A DNA stretch of 64,000 nt from Quercus robur (lineage: Eukaryota; Streptophyta; Magnoliopsida; Fagales; Fagaceae). The position numbers were made by a program, and so were the translations under genes. Location: contig NC_065536.1 in NCBI RefSeq assembly GCF_932294415.1, positions 18,411,974 through 18,475,973 of the forward strand. Reading direction: 5' to 3'. Positions 20,235-32,380 of this stretch are shown one piece after another. The notes beneath the pieces were generated by a model, which was not told the origin of the DNA, did no database searches, and worked only from the letters and a program-made list of their open reading frames with translations. Within the stretch, counting starts at the first letter, position 1. Every line of letters begins with the position of its first letter.

Positions 20235-23200
20235 ATGGCCGAGTCAAGTGACTCGGTTTCCATTGACGTTGATATGGTACCTTTAGGAGAGAAGGTAAAG
20301 CAACCCCCCAAACAAAAAAACAAAAAAAATGAAGAACCCACCAAGAAAGTTTTATTTTTTATTTCTGTTTTTGTTTTATTCAAATGCAAGATTACATTTT
20401 TATTTTTTCTTTTTAATTGTAGTACTTGTTGTTTCTTTGTTGTATATTTGGTGAGTTTTTGGTTGTATGTGTGATTTTTTTTTTTTGGTTATTTAATTGT
20501 GTTTTTTGTTTTGTTTGCTTAATGTGGTTTTGCAGGAATATGTGGTGAAGACAAGCAAAGGCTCAATCTCTGTGTTTGTGTGTGGGGATCAAGAAAAGCC
20601 TGCTTTGATAACATACCCAGATGTTGCTCTCAATTGTATGCTTCATTTCTTGTTACTCTTTTTAGTGGTTAATGCTAATTTTTTTTCTGATGCATTTCAA
20701 TTTCAAATATGCTTAAGAGTGAATGAAAGAAATTAGAAATGGTGTTTAATGTATATGTCTTGAAGTTATTTGTAAAGGGTCTTTTTGTTTTACTCCAAAT
20801 GTCATGGAAAATAGTTAGTTTTCAATCTCTATGTGTCATTTGCTTTCTGGGGTTTTTAATGGGTTCTTGTTGTGCAGCCCAATTGATCTTTGTAGAAATG
20901 AAAGTGTTTTTTTACTTTGTTTGCTTTCTGGGGTTTCTATTGGGTTCTTATTGTGCAACCCAATTGGTTTTTGTAGAAAAGGGTTTTTTTAGTTTCTGGG
21001 TGCTTACTGATTTCTTGGGTTTACACAGACATGTCTTGCTTCCGAGGCCTCTTCTTTTGCCCGGATGCAGCTTCTTTGTTGCTTCATAACTTCTGCATTT
21101 ACCACATTGATGCCCCAGGCCATGAGGTCAGTATCAGCCATGCATTTATTTATGTATGTAAGTGTTGTAGTACAAATTCTTTCCTTTGCTGATATTAATA
21201 GAGTTCCTGCCTTCCATTTGCTTAAGAGTTCTTGCAGGTGGGAGCTGATGTAATTTCTTCAGATGCTCCATTGCTCAGTGTGGACGACCTTGCAGATCAG
21301 GTGGCCGAAGTGCTTGATTTCTTCGGGTATGCTAGTGTTGTTCACTTTTACCAGTTTATCTTTTCTATTTTGTTTTGGCGGCAATGGATTCAAATGGGAA
21401 CTTTGGGGCTTTAATTCTCATTAAATTAACTCAATGACTTCATGAAGTGCCTATTAATTACATTGGGTTGTAGAACACATCTCTTTATCTTCTTTCCTTA
21501 CAGGGTTTGCTGTTATTTGGTTGCTTTTATTCAATCTGCCAGCCCCTGATTTCAATTGGTTTGGGAGAGTGACATACTGATTCTTATCAGCTTATCAATG
21601 TGTACTATTATTTTCTTTTTCTTTCTTATCCACAAATGCGAAATGTGTCCCATATTTTCTAGACTACTTACGTGTTGTGATATCACGGAGTTCCAAGCAG
21701 GGAGTTATTATGGTCAATATTGGCAAATACATTAGTTTTGTATGAAAGTTTGTGATATCATGAAGGATTTTGACAAGCTTCACGTCCTAGTAAGAGGAAA
21801 AATTAGAAATATGGATTGATACCTCAGAATCTAGAGCTTTCCGTTATAATTTAGCTGGAACATGAGAAAAGGGCAGAAGACCCATTTAATCAGGATATGT
21901 TGCATGACTTCATAGACATACTGGTTTGTGCTAGTGTCACAAATTTAGAACTAGTTATCGATAGTTTCATATCAAGGGATGTTGATAATAAGCATAACAA
22001 AAGGGAAAACAGATCCAGCCCCAATAATATCTAACAGCTTTGGTGCCAAATTTTTTATTTTTTTCAGTTAGTACTAAATTGGGTGCATTTTAGTTCAGCT
22101 ATGTTGAATGGTATATATCTTACACTGTTGCCAGTTGCAGTGTTCTTAAGCATGTATTGATGATATTTCTACTTCAGGCTGAAAGAGGTTTTGTGCTTAG
22201 GCGTAACAGCTGGTGCTTACATCCTTACCCTTTTTGCAGTAAGTTGGCAAATTTCAGCTTCCCTTTTTTTTTTTTTTTAGTCATGATATTCTTATTTTAA
22301 GTTGTGTTTTTCCCATGTGGCAGATGAAATATACACAGCGGGTGGTTGGGCTAATTCTTGTGTCCCCTATTTGTAAAGCACCCTCATGGAGTGAATGGCT
22401 CTACATAAAGGTAATTAGAATATGTGCAATTAATATAATGAAGGAACCATTAGGTGTCAATATCCAACATCAAGGCTGATTTGAGTATCAATAGAAAACT
22501 TTATATCAATTTAATTTTTGTATGGTCCAAGTGTGTATTTAAAATAGCAAAGGGCAGAAGGAGGGCTTCCTTATTGCAAAGTTCACCATTTTCCATTTGG
22601 TATTATTAAGAGCCACTTGGCTGCAATCAGTAGCCAATATCCAAACACTCTCCAGCACTATGCCCTCCTTCCCCAAGTCATTGCTTTCTTCATGCAACAA
22701 GCAGAATATTAATAACAAACATGTTCATGATGTCAGTTCAACACTGCATTACACATGATGGTTTGAGTGTGCACCCGTAGTGCAACATTTTGATATCAGA
22801 TGAAGTTTATAAAAGAGAGGGAAAAAAACTGCATACACTTTTTTTTTTTTTGGTTGTGGGAATTAAAACTACATATTTATTGCTTGTGAGGATTGCATAA
22901 GACTTTATAAAATCTACTTCTGCAGGTATTATTGAACTTGCTATACTTTTATGGTATGTGTGGTGTATTGAAGGAATGCCTCCTACAGCGTTACTTTAGT
23001 AAGGTACTCCACGTTACCTTGTTTTCCAGGAACTTTCTGCCTTTCTGCTCTTGGTATGTTATAATTCTCATATACTAAATGCAGGAACTTAGGTGTGGCT
23101 TGCATGATGCAGAATCAGACATAATACACGTTTTCAAAAGGGTAGGGAAAGCTCAGTTTCAATAGTTTCAATAAAGTGATAAATTTATATCACTTGAACT

Positions 23201-24458
23201 GCTGTGACCCTTTTTTATTTCAACTGTGCTTACAGTTACTGGATGAAAGACAAAGTTTGAATGTCATGCGTTTCCTTCAAGCAATTAATGAGTAAGATCG
23301 TATCTATTCTATCAATGTGTGTTTTTCCTTTTTCCCACCGATCCTTCCATGAAACATGTATTAAGTCAACCCATGAGGGCTTGAAACTGTTATAACAGTT
23401 CAAGTCTTCTTTTGGCGGCAGCCACATGAATTTGATTATATGCTTACAAGTGGAAACCTAACTGGTACAAGGGTTTTATAATAAAGAATTTTACCTGAAA
23501 TTGGTATTTATTTCAAAACAAGTTATGTGTTTAATGACATACCACAGAACAGATTGTCTTAGACAGTACTAATTCGGTTCAGTAAATTAATAAGACACAG
23601 AGCTGAAAAATCATAAAGTTAAATTTAGTTTACTTGTGCGGGCATTTGCTTGCTAGCTTTCTAAATGTGAGAAGAATCACATATTCTGTAACACTGCCTA
23701 CTGTTTTATTGATTAGAAAGTCTATTTGCAGGAGGCATGACCTTACAGAGGGCTTGAAGAAGTTGAAGTGTAAGACACTTATTTTTGTAGGTGAAAGTAG
23801 TGAATTCCACGCAGAATCTGTGTATATGAGTGCCAAAATGGGCAAGAAAAATTGCGCTCTTGTTGAGGTAGAGTGATCTTCACTTTTTCAATGTGTTATC
23901 TTGATTTAGCTTTCAATTGTGGTAATTAAATGACATAAATTACATGCAAACATGAGATGGTCAATGATCTCATGCACTCGTGGATCTCAAACCCACAACC
24001 TCTTCCCCCTCCGTTGGTCTCTTTGTTAAGATTAGAATCAGTAATCCAAAGAAGAACTAGCTTTTATGTTCTATATCTTAGAACCGATGAATTGCTTTCG
24101 AATGATGTTGTAATTATAACTAGAGGACTCCATGAATATAGCACATTATTATTTTACTTCTCACTTTAATTTAGTGTATACAGTTATTGTATAATGGTCC
24201 CATTTGTGTGCTTGGTAGGTTCAAGCTTGTGGCTCACTGGTGACAGAAGAGCACCCGTATGCTATGCTAATTCCTATTGAAATTTTCTTAATGGAGTTTG
24301 GTTACTACAGAAAACGACATTTTACTTCTTCATCAAGTAATGGCTCAAACCCAACCAGCCCTTCAAGCCATTCATGCATAGCACCAGAACTTCTTTCTCC
24401 AGAGGGTTTAGGCATCAAGCTGAAGCCCATCAAAACCCGCGTAGATATTGAAATTTGA
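20235..24458 (+). CDS. NDL: NDL protein (N-myc downregulated-like, alpha/beta-hydrolase fold)
   Basis: Eleven exons: 20235-20294, 20536-20635, 21029-21126, 21238-21326, 22178-22238, 22324-22410, 22926-23003, 23085-23141, 23236-23291, 23732-23867, 24219-24458. All introns are GT-AG, phases agree, and the total is 353 residues, normal for plant NDL1-3. Family blocks include [69 protein letters not shown] and the C-terminal [20 protein letters not shown]. The nucleophile elbow reads GVTAG near residue 124, lacking the catalytic Ser of GxSxG, as is usual for NDR proteins, so it is likely non-enzymatic. Arabidopsis NDLs bind the G-protein beta/gamma dimer and RACK1 and modulate auxin transport; the same role here is inferred. 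The intact frame suggests a working gene. Confidence 0.93.
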
Positions 24459-25530
24459 TGCAAAAGGGAATGACTCTATCAAGCATTAATTCTTTACTCA
24501 GGTCTCCTATGAAGGATAAATGGGGGCAGTGGTATCTCATCTTCACACCTATAAATTAGCCATGGTAGCTTTGTACTTCAGGGTAGCATATTCTTTGATT
24601 CTGTTAGTTGGGTTAGGATATTGGTGATCAGGATTAGGTGCACGTATGTATTTTTCAAAACTTTATTGTAGATAAAATAGGGGGAGATTTGATATAGATG
24701 GAAGGTACATTTGGGGAAGATATTTTTTGTCTGTCAGCTTACAACATGCTGTACATGTTACTAGCTTGCAACTCTAGAAGCAGTTTGTGTTGAAACTTTC
24801 TTTAATGCCACTGTATCTAATTCATGGTCGTTAAGGATATATTTTGAATACCATCCTTCTTTGTTTGGTGGTTAAAAATGAAGACTTTTCTGTGATACCT
24901 GGTTGTGATTTTAGTTTTTATTAATACTCTTTTATAATTTCTTTTAATGAGTTAATGAGAGTTTTACATCAATCAAACTGCTATTTGGAGAAATAAAGTG
25001 ACCTTTAAACTAAGAGGTAAAAATGAATTTCGAGAGGTACGCTTTAGCTTTGTATTGATGGATTTTGTTTACTAAGTGTCCTAAGAGTTAGGTAGCCTTT
25101 GGTGTTAATTCTTCAATAACTATGTTTCACATCATTAAGGCATGAGCAAGGATATGAACTCTGTCAGGCAACGACTTATTTCTGGCTTCCCTCTTCTTCA
25201 AGGTCTTAACCATTTCTTACCCTACCCATTGATGTGAAATACAGAGTAATGAATTATCCCTTATCCTACCATCTTCTTCTTTGAATCCCATTGGCCATTA
25301 TATAACTCTGATTTTGTTCTCCCTCTTTCTCACAGCTGTGTTTCCCAGCCTCCATCTAATCCAATCAAAGCATAATTCAGTCAATCTGATTTCTTCACCT
25401 TCTATTTCACTAATTCAAGATATGATTATTTTATGAAGCATTGTTTGTTTTCATTTTCTATGATTCTCAACACTTGAATTTAATATTAAATCTACATTCA
25501 TTCCATCATGTTCATTTCTCATGGCAAAGC
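24459..25530. other. NDL 3' UTR and gene-free spacer
   Basis: The first 400-500 bases are probably the NDL 3' UTR and terminator. The rest is AT-rich spacer with no gene recognised. Confidence 0.45.
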
Positions 25531-26961
25531 TTAGGTAACATTTGGTACACTGTAATGATTATTACATAAGAATAGGAATAAGTATTATAATGAATACATT
25601 AAGTTGGAATGTAATAAGTATTACTATTCATTAGTTTAAGGTTTTTTCATACCAACTATTAAACTTGTTTGGGAATAAGCCAAGGAGCTCTACTCTGGTG
25701 TCAAAAATTTGAAGTGAATTTATAATCTTCATCAAAATTATTCACCTTGTGTCTCGGTGATGTGTGTATGTGATATGGAGTGTAAGACTCCCTTAATAAG
25801 CCCCTTGAACTTGTTAAGGGCAACTGTATTCATTCTAAATGTCAATATAGCAATAATGTAGGTCAAACTGTTTGCAAAGTGAAAAAATGTATTATTTAAC
25901 TGCATTACAGTGCTCCTGTGGCAATCTACATGATGCTGCATCAAAGCGTCCAATTCCATAACCTTACAATTTTTTAATCAATCAGAAAATAACACACATT
26001 TTCAAAAACTAATTTCATAGTTTTTTCAAGTCAGACAGAAACAAAATTTGGAAAAATGTGTAGAATCCACAGCTTCTATCAATTTTCCCATTTTCTACTT
26101 CCTCTTGTCCAGTACAACCAAACATAATATAAAAGGTTTTAACGAGAAGAAGATGTGCCTAAACCTAAACCTATAAGAACTGCCCCTGAGTTCCCAACAG
26201 AGAGACTTCCCGAGTTCCCAACAAAAGACTAATAAACACATATACCTAGACCATCTTTGCCTTACATACCCAACACTCGGCCCTGAGTTCTGAACAGTTT
26301 GACTGATTTGCGGTTTCTCTTTCTCATAAAGAACAAAAAAAAAGGGTAATGTTTTGACTCATCTGATGAAGGGAGGGATTCAAACCATTGCATCAAATAG
26401 TTTTTCTTCTTTCATAATTTATTTTCTTCTCAATCTTTCTTCAGTTCTAATTGATTTTTTTTCCATGCAGATCTATTCCTTGATTCAATGGCTTCAAGTT
26501 CGTCATCTTTCCCAAGTTCTTCTATTTCTTCTACCAGCCAATGGACGTATGATGTCTTCTTGAGTTTCAACGGCAAGGACACCCGCAACACTGCTACCAC
26601 CCACATAAATTTTCCTTGTTGTAAATTATTTTTAAGTCAAATTTCCTAAAATACACTTATTTTAGGGTGTTCAAAATAAAGCTAATAATTTACAATAAGG
26701 AAAATTTATTTTCTTTCCTTTTGAAGATGTGGCAACTGATGACTTTTTAGGAAATTTTTTAAAAAAGTTATTACATAAGATGAAGGAATAGATGTTCAGT
26801 ACTTTTGATAAGGAATAATTATTCCTCATTTTAAAGAATAGCTATTCATAAGGAATAATTATTCATTGTAATAAAAATATAACCAAACAACTAAATAATT
26901 ATGCTATAGGAATATTTATTACATTACAGTGTCTATTACAGTCTACCAAACGTGCCCTTAG
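25531..26961. mobile_element. Candidate fold-back DNA element enclosing a TIR-NLR gene fragment
   Basis: The left end (from about 25531) reads AACATTTGGTACACTGTAAT and the reverse complement of the right end reads CACGTTTGGTAGACTGTAAT, so the ends are inverted copies of a motif often seen at plant MITE termini. Both ends continue into GGAATAAKTATT-type repeats. The 1.4 kb between them contains a broken disease-resistance gene start. No clean target duplication was found, so the alternative is two separate MITEs flanking the fragment. Confidence 0.35.
26488..26649 (+). pseudogene. TIR-NLR resistance gene fragment (start of TIR domain only)
   Basis: From the ATG at 26488 the frame gives a Ser-rich leader followed by WTYDVFLSFNGKDTRNTATT, clearly the first strand of a plant TIR domain (consensus YDVFLSFRGEDTR). 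Similarity ends after about 39 residues at roughly 26604, and the frame stops at 26647-26649. The rest of the TIR, the NB-ARC and the LRR regions are absent from the window. The break coincides with a short inverted repeat (stem arms about 26606-26630 and 26684-26708), so the gene was cut by a fold-back insertion or captured as a fragment. It is not a working receptor. A short signalling-only TIR protein is ruled out because most of the domain is gone. Confidence 0.75.
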
Positions 26962-27073
26962 GGTAATTTATTTTCCTCACCCGATTTTTTTCTTTTAAAA
27001 GTTCTCTTTTATTTATCTACTCAAATATCTTATCGGATTTTTTTTTTTTTAGGGTGGGTAATAATCAATACCC

Positions 27074-27127
<54 letters not shown>

Positions 27128-28043
27128 ATTTGCTTTATTATTTTGGTGATGATACAACCACCAACCTTTTTGTTACATGCACGTGAAATGTATGATAAAT
27201 TAGTTAGATGTTTTGTTCTTTTTCCAAAATTAGAATTTGATAGGATGGTTTGATAAAAATTCTTCATCACAATACTTATCCCACAAAAACACCCTTCGTC
27301 ATGATTCATGATAACTACTCCTTTCATCTTGATAGTGCCAACCCCTCAAATCTCATCCTCCAGACTCGTGGGGTGAGTAGCAATTTATTATCTTAATGCC
27401 CATTACAATTTCTTGAATTCAGATTCATAAAATTTATTCTCAAAAGTCAAAAACAACCTCCAAGCTCATCAATAATAACTTTATGATTTTCTTTGACAAT
27501 TCTTTTATCTTGCTTCCATATTCCAATAATATCTCACTCAAAAATAGAGAAGATATTTGAGATAAAGAAAATTCTTGGTCAAGTTAGCATGAAAAGAAAC
27601 TAGCACACGAGTGATTGGTTCTCTCTCTCTCTCACGAACAATCTGAGGTTTGAATGTAATATCTATAACACTGAGTAGGGAGACACTGAAGAACTCTTTC
27701 CACAACGAATTCATTGACACTGATTACTTCAAGCTGAAGAAAACAGATATCAGTGCGGTTTGGATTGGACTGAAACTACGTTTACATTTTCTACGTTTTT
27801 TTTTCAGTTTTCAGTAAAATAAGTTCTATCCAAACAGACCCATCATCTACCCAAGAACAACTTAAAAATTAAAAGCAGCAAAACAAAGTAAATCGTGACA
27901 CAGTAAATGTTAATTAGCAGACCCAAAATAACAATAACTTTCAAAATTGCGATACATGCCACTGCAAAGTCATTTTATGGGTAGTTGAAATAGTAACAAC
28001 ACTCTAGATTTCTTCTTTATATGCAGCACATTTTTTCTTAATC
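26962..28043. other. Gene-free spacer with (TC)24 microsatellite
   Basis: A pure TC run covers 27077-27124. A shorter CT run lies near 27620. Nothing else is recognised; the last part is presumably the 3' UTR of the minus-strand L7 gene. Confidence 0.55.
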
Positions 28044-31000
28044 CTAATTCATCTTACTGATCAGTTCATTGATGTGATCCTCACGATTACCAGCATCTCC
28101 CCCTCGCTTGTATACTATTTTTGTTCCTTGCAATCCTCCTTCTGGCTTGTTAAGTGAAAAGGGCCATAAGGAACTTGTAACCTCCTTAAAATGTGGACCA
28201 ACAGTAGCAATCTCATGCACAATATCTTCTATGCATATAATGTCGTACTTTCCCAATGCCTGCCAAAAAGATAAAATTGTAGGGGGAGAGGGGGTGCATT
28301 AGAAAATTTTGGATAAAAAATTACAAAAACTTAGTCCAAAATTTAGCAAGATGATATCTAATACCTGTTCAATAATGTTATTGTCAGTCAGAGGGACTCG
28401 CTGCTTGTCTATTTTTAAAAGACCCTTCTTGTAAATCAGCTCCCTCACATTCTTCAGATTAGGATATCTTTACAAACAAGCAAAATCCAATAAGAACCAT
28501 GTATCACTGATCATTAATTATTAATACAATGACAAAGGGGCAAAGATGCAGGTGAAAAGAATATCACTGATCATTAATTTGTAATTATAATGATACAGGG
28601 GCAAAGATGCAAGTGAAAAGAACCTTTAGGATAATCTGAAGTTGAAACTGGAAATGCATGGAAACCCATATATCAAATAGTAGTTCTTATAAGGAAGAGT
28701 CACAGCTTAAGATCGAAAGTTCAGCCATATGCGATATGCCTAGTGAAGACAAATGCCGTAACTTTCCACGATTTTTGTAATTAAGCATGTTTAGGGACAA
28801 ATTTCTCATCATTTTATTTTAGGAAATGCAACAAATTTCAAGATTACATGCAAGACAATGAGACATTTCATGTGACATAACAAAAACAAGGTTATCTTTG
28901 ATAATTTGATATAGAGAATGAACTTTTTTAATGCGGACAGGGAGGGAAGATTCCAGTGACCTCCACTTGAACAAGCAATTGACTTGGAACATCAGTGGAA
29001 AAAATAAACTAAAGGCACCTAATCGATCGCCTAATATCTCAATAATTTTTAATTTCAGCCCCAGCCAAGGGCAAAATGAGACCGTTATTTAAACATGCTC
29101 CGGTCACAAGCTATTAAAGTTAGGACCAATGGTTACTGTCTATATTCTAGCATAGATCTGACTCTGGCTAGAGCTAAATGAAGGGTTCGTGCAACAAATG
29201 TCCATGCCAGGTTGTCAATGAGCTTATTCAAGGTCTATGGAAGCCTCAACAAGCCAAATAAAAGCTTAAGTTGAAGACTATATAGAAGAAAACCTAAACA
29301 ACTAGAGGCTCAACTCAATATTTTTATTATTATCTTGAACTGCCATCAAACATGACGCTTCAACAGACAATGGTCAGTGTGTGTAAAGCTTACAAGAATT
29401 GCATGAAATTCTTAGAGCATATCATAGTGGCTAATGAGGAATTCCCCTTTCAAGTCCACCAGAAATAAATGAAAGAGACTGGTGCCACACTCCCACTCTC
29501 ACTGCTACTAGTTATTTTTTAAACCAAAAAAATACTTTTTTTTTAATAAAATTTTTAGCCAAAGGAAGTAAGGCTCACCCTAAGGGGCAACCTGGTGGAT
29601 CAAAACCAAGCTCATCCTTCTGGGGAGAGAAAGGGGGAGGGGGGGGGGGGGGGGGGGGGGAAGAGGAGTGAGGGAGGGAGCCAGAGGAGCCACTAGACCA
29701 AAAACACAGAACTTATCTGTTTACATTCAAAGGCTTACTCAATCATGCCCTTGAACCTGCTCTGGTGTCTATCTGATGCACACAAATTAACATTGACCAA
29801 GGACCAAGCATAAGACAAGTTTCAAGATTGATTTTGGTTCAATCTAAAGGTGCTTATCAAGCCCAGACAGCTTGGTAATAGGATTGTCCAGATTCATAAG
29901 TATCCTTACTCCAAGAAGAGCGCAACACAGAGAATACATAAAACAGAAGCCACCAAAACAATGCTCAATGAAAAGGTATATGCAAAAAAATGGTTGGTGC
30001 CATTAAAAGGGATCATCTCAAAATAATATAAAAATTAAAAATTAAAAAGAAAAAGTTATTTCAGCAAGAGCATAGGACACTGACAGGTTTACACAGAAAT
30101 CAAAAAAGTTTAAATAAGTAAAAGAGCATGAAAGCTAGTTGCTTCTTGTCCTGATGGTAAGCTAGAGCTTTTTGTATTGTCTTTCAACACTATGCTTTAT
30201 ATCATTAGTAGTAATGGAATAAAAACAATACATAGCTATCTAACTAATGAAGCCAGAAAGAATTAGGCAACAGAGTTAATTCCAATTATGATACTAGTCA
30301 GTGGTCACAATTTCATTCATAACCACTTCATACTGAAAATCATGAACTATTACGGGGGAGCCCCCATATTTCTATGCTTTTCTGTTTTATCCAGCTTATT
30401 AAGCATATTTACTGCATAGCAATAAGAAAAGGTTTTGTGTCTCCTACCCGTAGGTAACATAAGGCTCCACTTTTTCCAGCTTTTCAACTATAAATTTATT
30501 TGCTATAACAAAGACACCGTTGAAGACTTTCCTCAATCTCATGTTGTATAAGAGCTTCCTAGTTCTTGGATGCATTTCCTTCTTTCTGGGAAACAACCAG
30601 AGACATCAGAGTGGTAAAAAAAGAATTAACTGTAGATAACATGAAGAAAATAATCACAAAAGCTGGTAACTCACCCATTTATGCGAAGGACAAAAAGCAA
30701 TTTGGTATCGGTCACTGTCAAATTTGGTCTATTCCTCTTTGTCCTCTGTTTCAATTTTATGAGGTCTAGTTCCTACCCAAAAAAAGAAGAAAGGATTATT
30801 TGACAATACGATTATGTTAGTAAATATATCATGATATTGCAGACAATGCAGGGCAGCTCCGGAAACATTTGTCCTGGACAGAAGTTAATCTAAAATGAAA
30901 GACATAAAGAGTACAAACATCTAAGTATCTACCAAAGTTTTCAACCTTAACAAGCACATCACCTAGATTGATGAGCATACACATTTCAGCTACTATCGCA

Positions 31001-32159
31001 TGCATCTCATGGACAAATAATCTGTGACCCAAGAAGAGCCTATTACACCTAATACTAGGCAACTGCCCAAGAGGCAAATTTAACATGCAAAACAACAGAA
31101 GAAAAGACCAAGGAAAGGCACCAAAACAGCATTCAGTCATGTCACAGGCTAAACATAAAAAATTGAACATTTCTAAAATATCAAAACTGAATGAACCCAA
31201 TTGAATCTCAAATAACCAAAAACCTCAGCTTTCTTCACTCCTCTAAAGAACACTTCAAACTTCTCCATCCCAGCTTATTTCTAATCACATCAATCTTCTA
31301 CAACAGATTATCCACACAAAACTAAGGTGTCCCCAAGTTCCAACTCTCTCAAAAAACCAATCATAGATACATAAATATTAACCTGTAAGCCATCAAAATA
31401 ACACCCAAAATAATCCCCCAATTCTCGAACCCCTCCATGCTTGCACATACGCATATGCATATGTATACAAGAAAAACAAAAACCTCCACCAACCCACAGT
31501 AACTTCAAAAGGCAAAATTTACCCAATTTCAACCACAATAAAAGAAATGAAAAAAAAAAAAAACAATATATCAATTTTATAAGCATAACATTACACCAAG
31601 TAAAACCCACACACATATATGCATATATGTACAAGAAAAATACTCTGGCAGCCCAACAGAAACTTCAAAAAGCAAACTTTACCCAATTTAAACCCAATAA
31701 AAGAAATCATAAAAAACACCATATCAATGTTTTTATAAGCATAATATTGGCGAAAGAAATCATAAAAAACTCCAGCAACCAAACATAAACTTCAAAAACC
31801 AAAATTTACCCAGTTCAAACCACAACAAAAGAAATCAGGAAAACATAATACCAATCTTATAAGCATAATTCAGCTATAGCAACCTAACAAAAACCCACTT
31901 GTGAAAAAGTAAAACAAACCCACAAACAAACACAAATAGATATATAAGAAAAAAAAGGTGAAAGAGTTGAAACCCTGGTGCGGTATTGTTTGATGAAATC
32001 TTCAGGCATTCTGATGAATTCTTGTTTGGCTTTCTTCTTGAGAGCAGACTGTCTGTCCTCATACTGAGCTTTCCTCTTCAATGCCCAGTCTTCATTGCTC
32101 TTCCTTTTCTTCAGTATAACCTCAGGTATGTACGCCAACGGTGCCTCCTCTTCCGCCAT
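28044..32159 (-). CDS. RPL7: 60S ribosomal protein L7-1 type (uL30 family)
   Basis: Five exons on the minus strand: 31974-32159, 30675-30772, 30448-30585, 28365-28467, 28044-28259. All borders are GT-AG with agreeing phases, giving 246 residues. Blocks are the N-terminal [79 protein letters not shown] and the C-terminal [19 protein letters not shown]. The N-terminus and length fit the divergent plant L7-1 branch (Arabidopsis At1g80750 type) rather than the main RPL7 paralogs. L7/uL30 is a large-subunit protein that binds 5S/25S rRNA regions; L7-like paralogs may act in ribosome assembly, so the exact role is inferred. The introns of 1.98 and 1.2 kb carry repeats. The upstream region has a telo box and site II motifs. 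Confidence 0.93.
29639..29660. repeat. 22-G homopolymer in an L7 intron
   Basis: An uninterrupted run of 22 G, preceded by a G-rich patch (29621-29637), lies in the long third intron of the L7 gene (30447-28468). On the transcribed RNA it would be a C run. Confidence 0.8.
31466..31890. repeat. Three imperfect tandem copies in the first L7 intron
   Basis: The motif AACTTCAAAA followed by CAAAATTTACCCA-like sequence starts at 31501, 31661 and about 31788. Each copy continues into AAAAGAAATSA and TTATAAGCATAA blocks. Spacing is 161 and about 127 bp, so the third copy has lost part of the unit. Non-coding. Confidence 0.65.
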
Positions 32160-32271
32160 TCTTATCTCTCTCTTTTGCTTTCTCTCTGTAACCAAAAGAG
32201 AAAAATACAGAGAGAACGAAAGATGAAGGAAACACAGAAAGAGGGTTAGAATTGCGGCCGAGTAAAGACTA

Positions 32272-32380
32272 AAACCCTAATTTCCAATCAGATTGGGCTT
32301 CAAAGCCCATTTAGCCCATCAATGGGCCCGCAAAGAGTAAAACGTTGTGATATAAGGCCGAATTCCAAATTGTTATGGGC
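32272..32380 (-). promoter_or_regulatory. Telo box and site II motifs upstream of the L7 gene
   Basis: AAACCCTAA (telo box) lies at 32272-32280, followed by TGGGCT at 32294-32299, AGCCCA at 32304-32309 and 32313-32318, and TGGGCC at 32323-32328, with one more TGGGCT near 32375. This combination is the known promoter signature of plant ribosomal protein genes (site II bound by TCP factors). It starts 113 bp upstream of the start codon. Confidence 0.8.

Noticed and set aside
20497-21089. Open frames between NDL exons 2 and 3 that could be an extra exon or gene
   Set aside because: They are T-rich intron sequence. Skipping them gives the correct NDL phase and the expected protein.
28721-28812. 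Possible box C/D snoRNA on the minus strand in an L7 intron (ATGATGA ... CTGA about 90 nt apart)
   Set aside because: The terminal stem is weak, no internal D' box is visible, and I could not match a guide to rRNA. Such short boxes are expected by chance in AT-rich introns.
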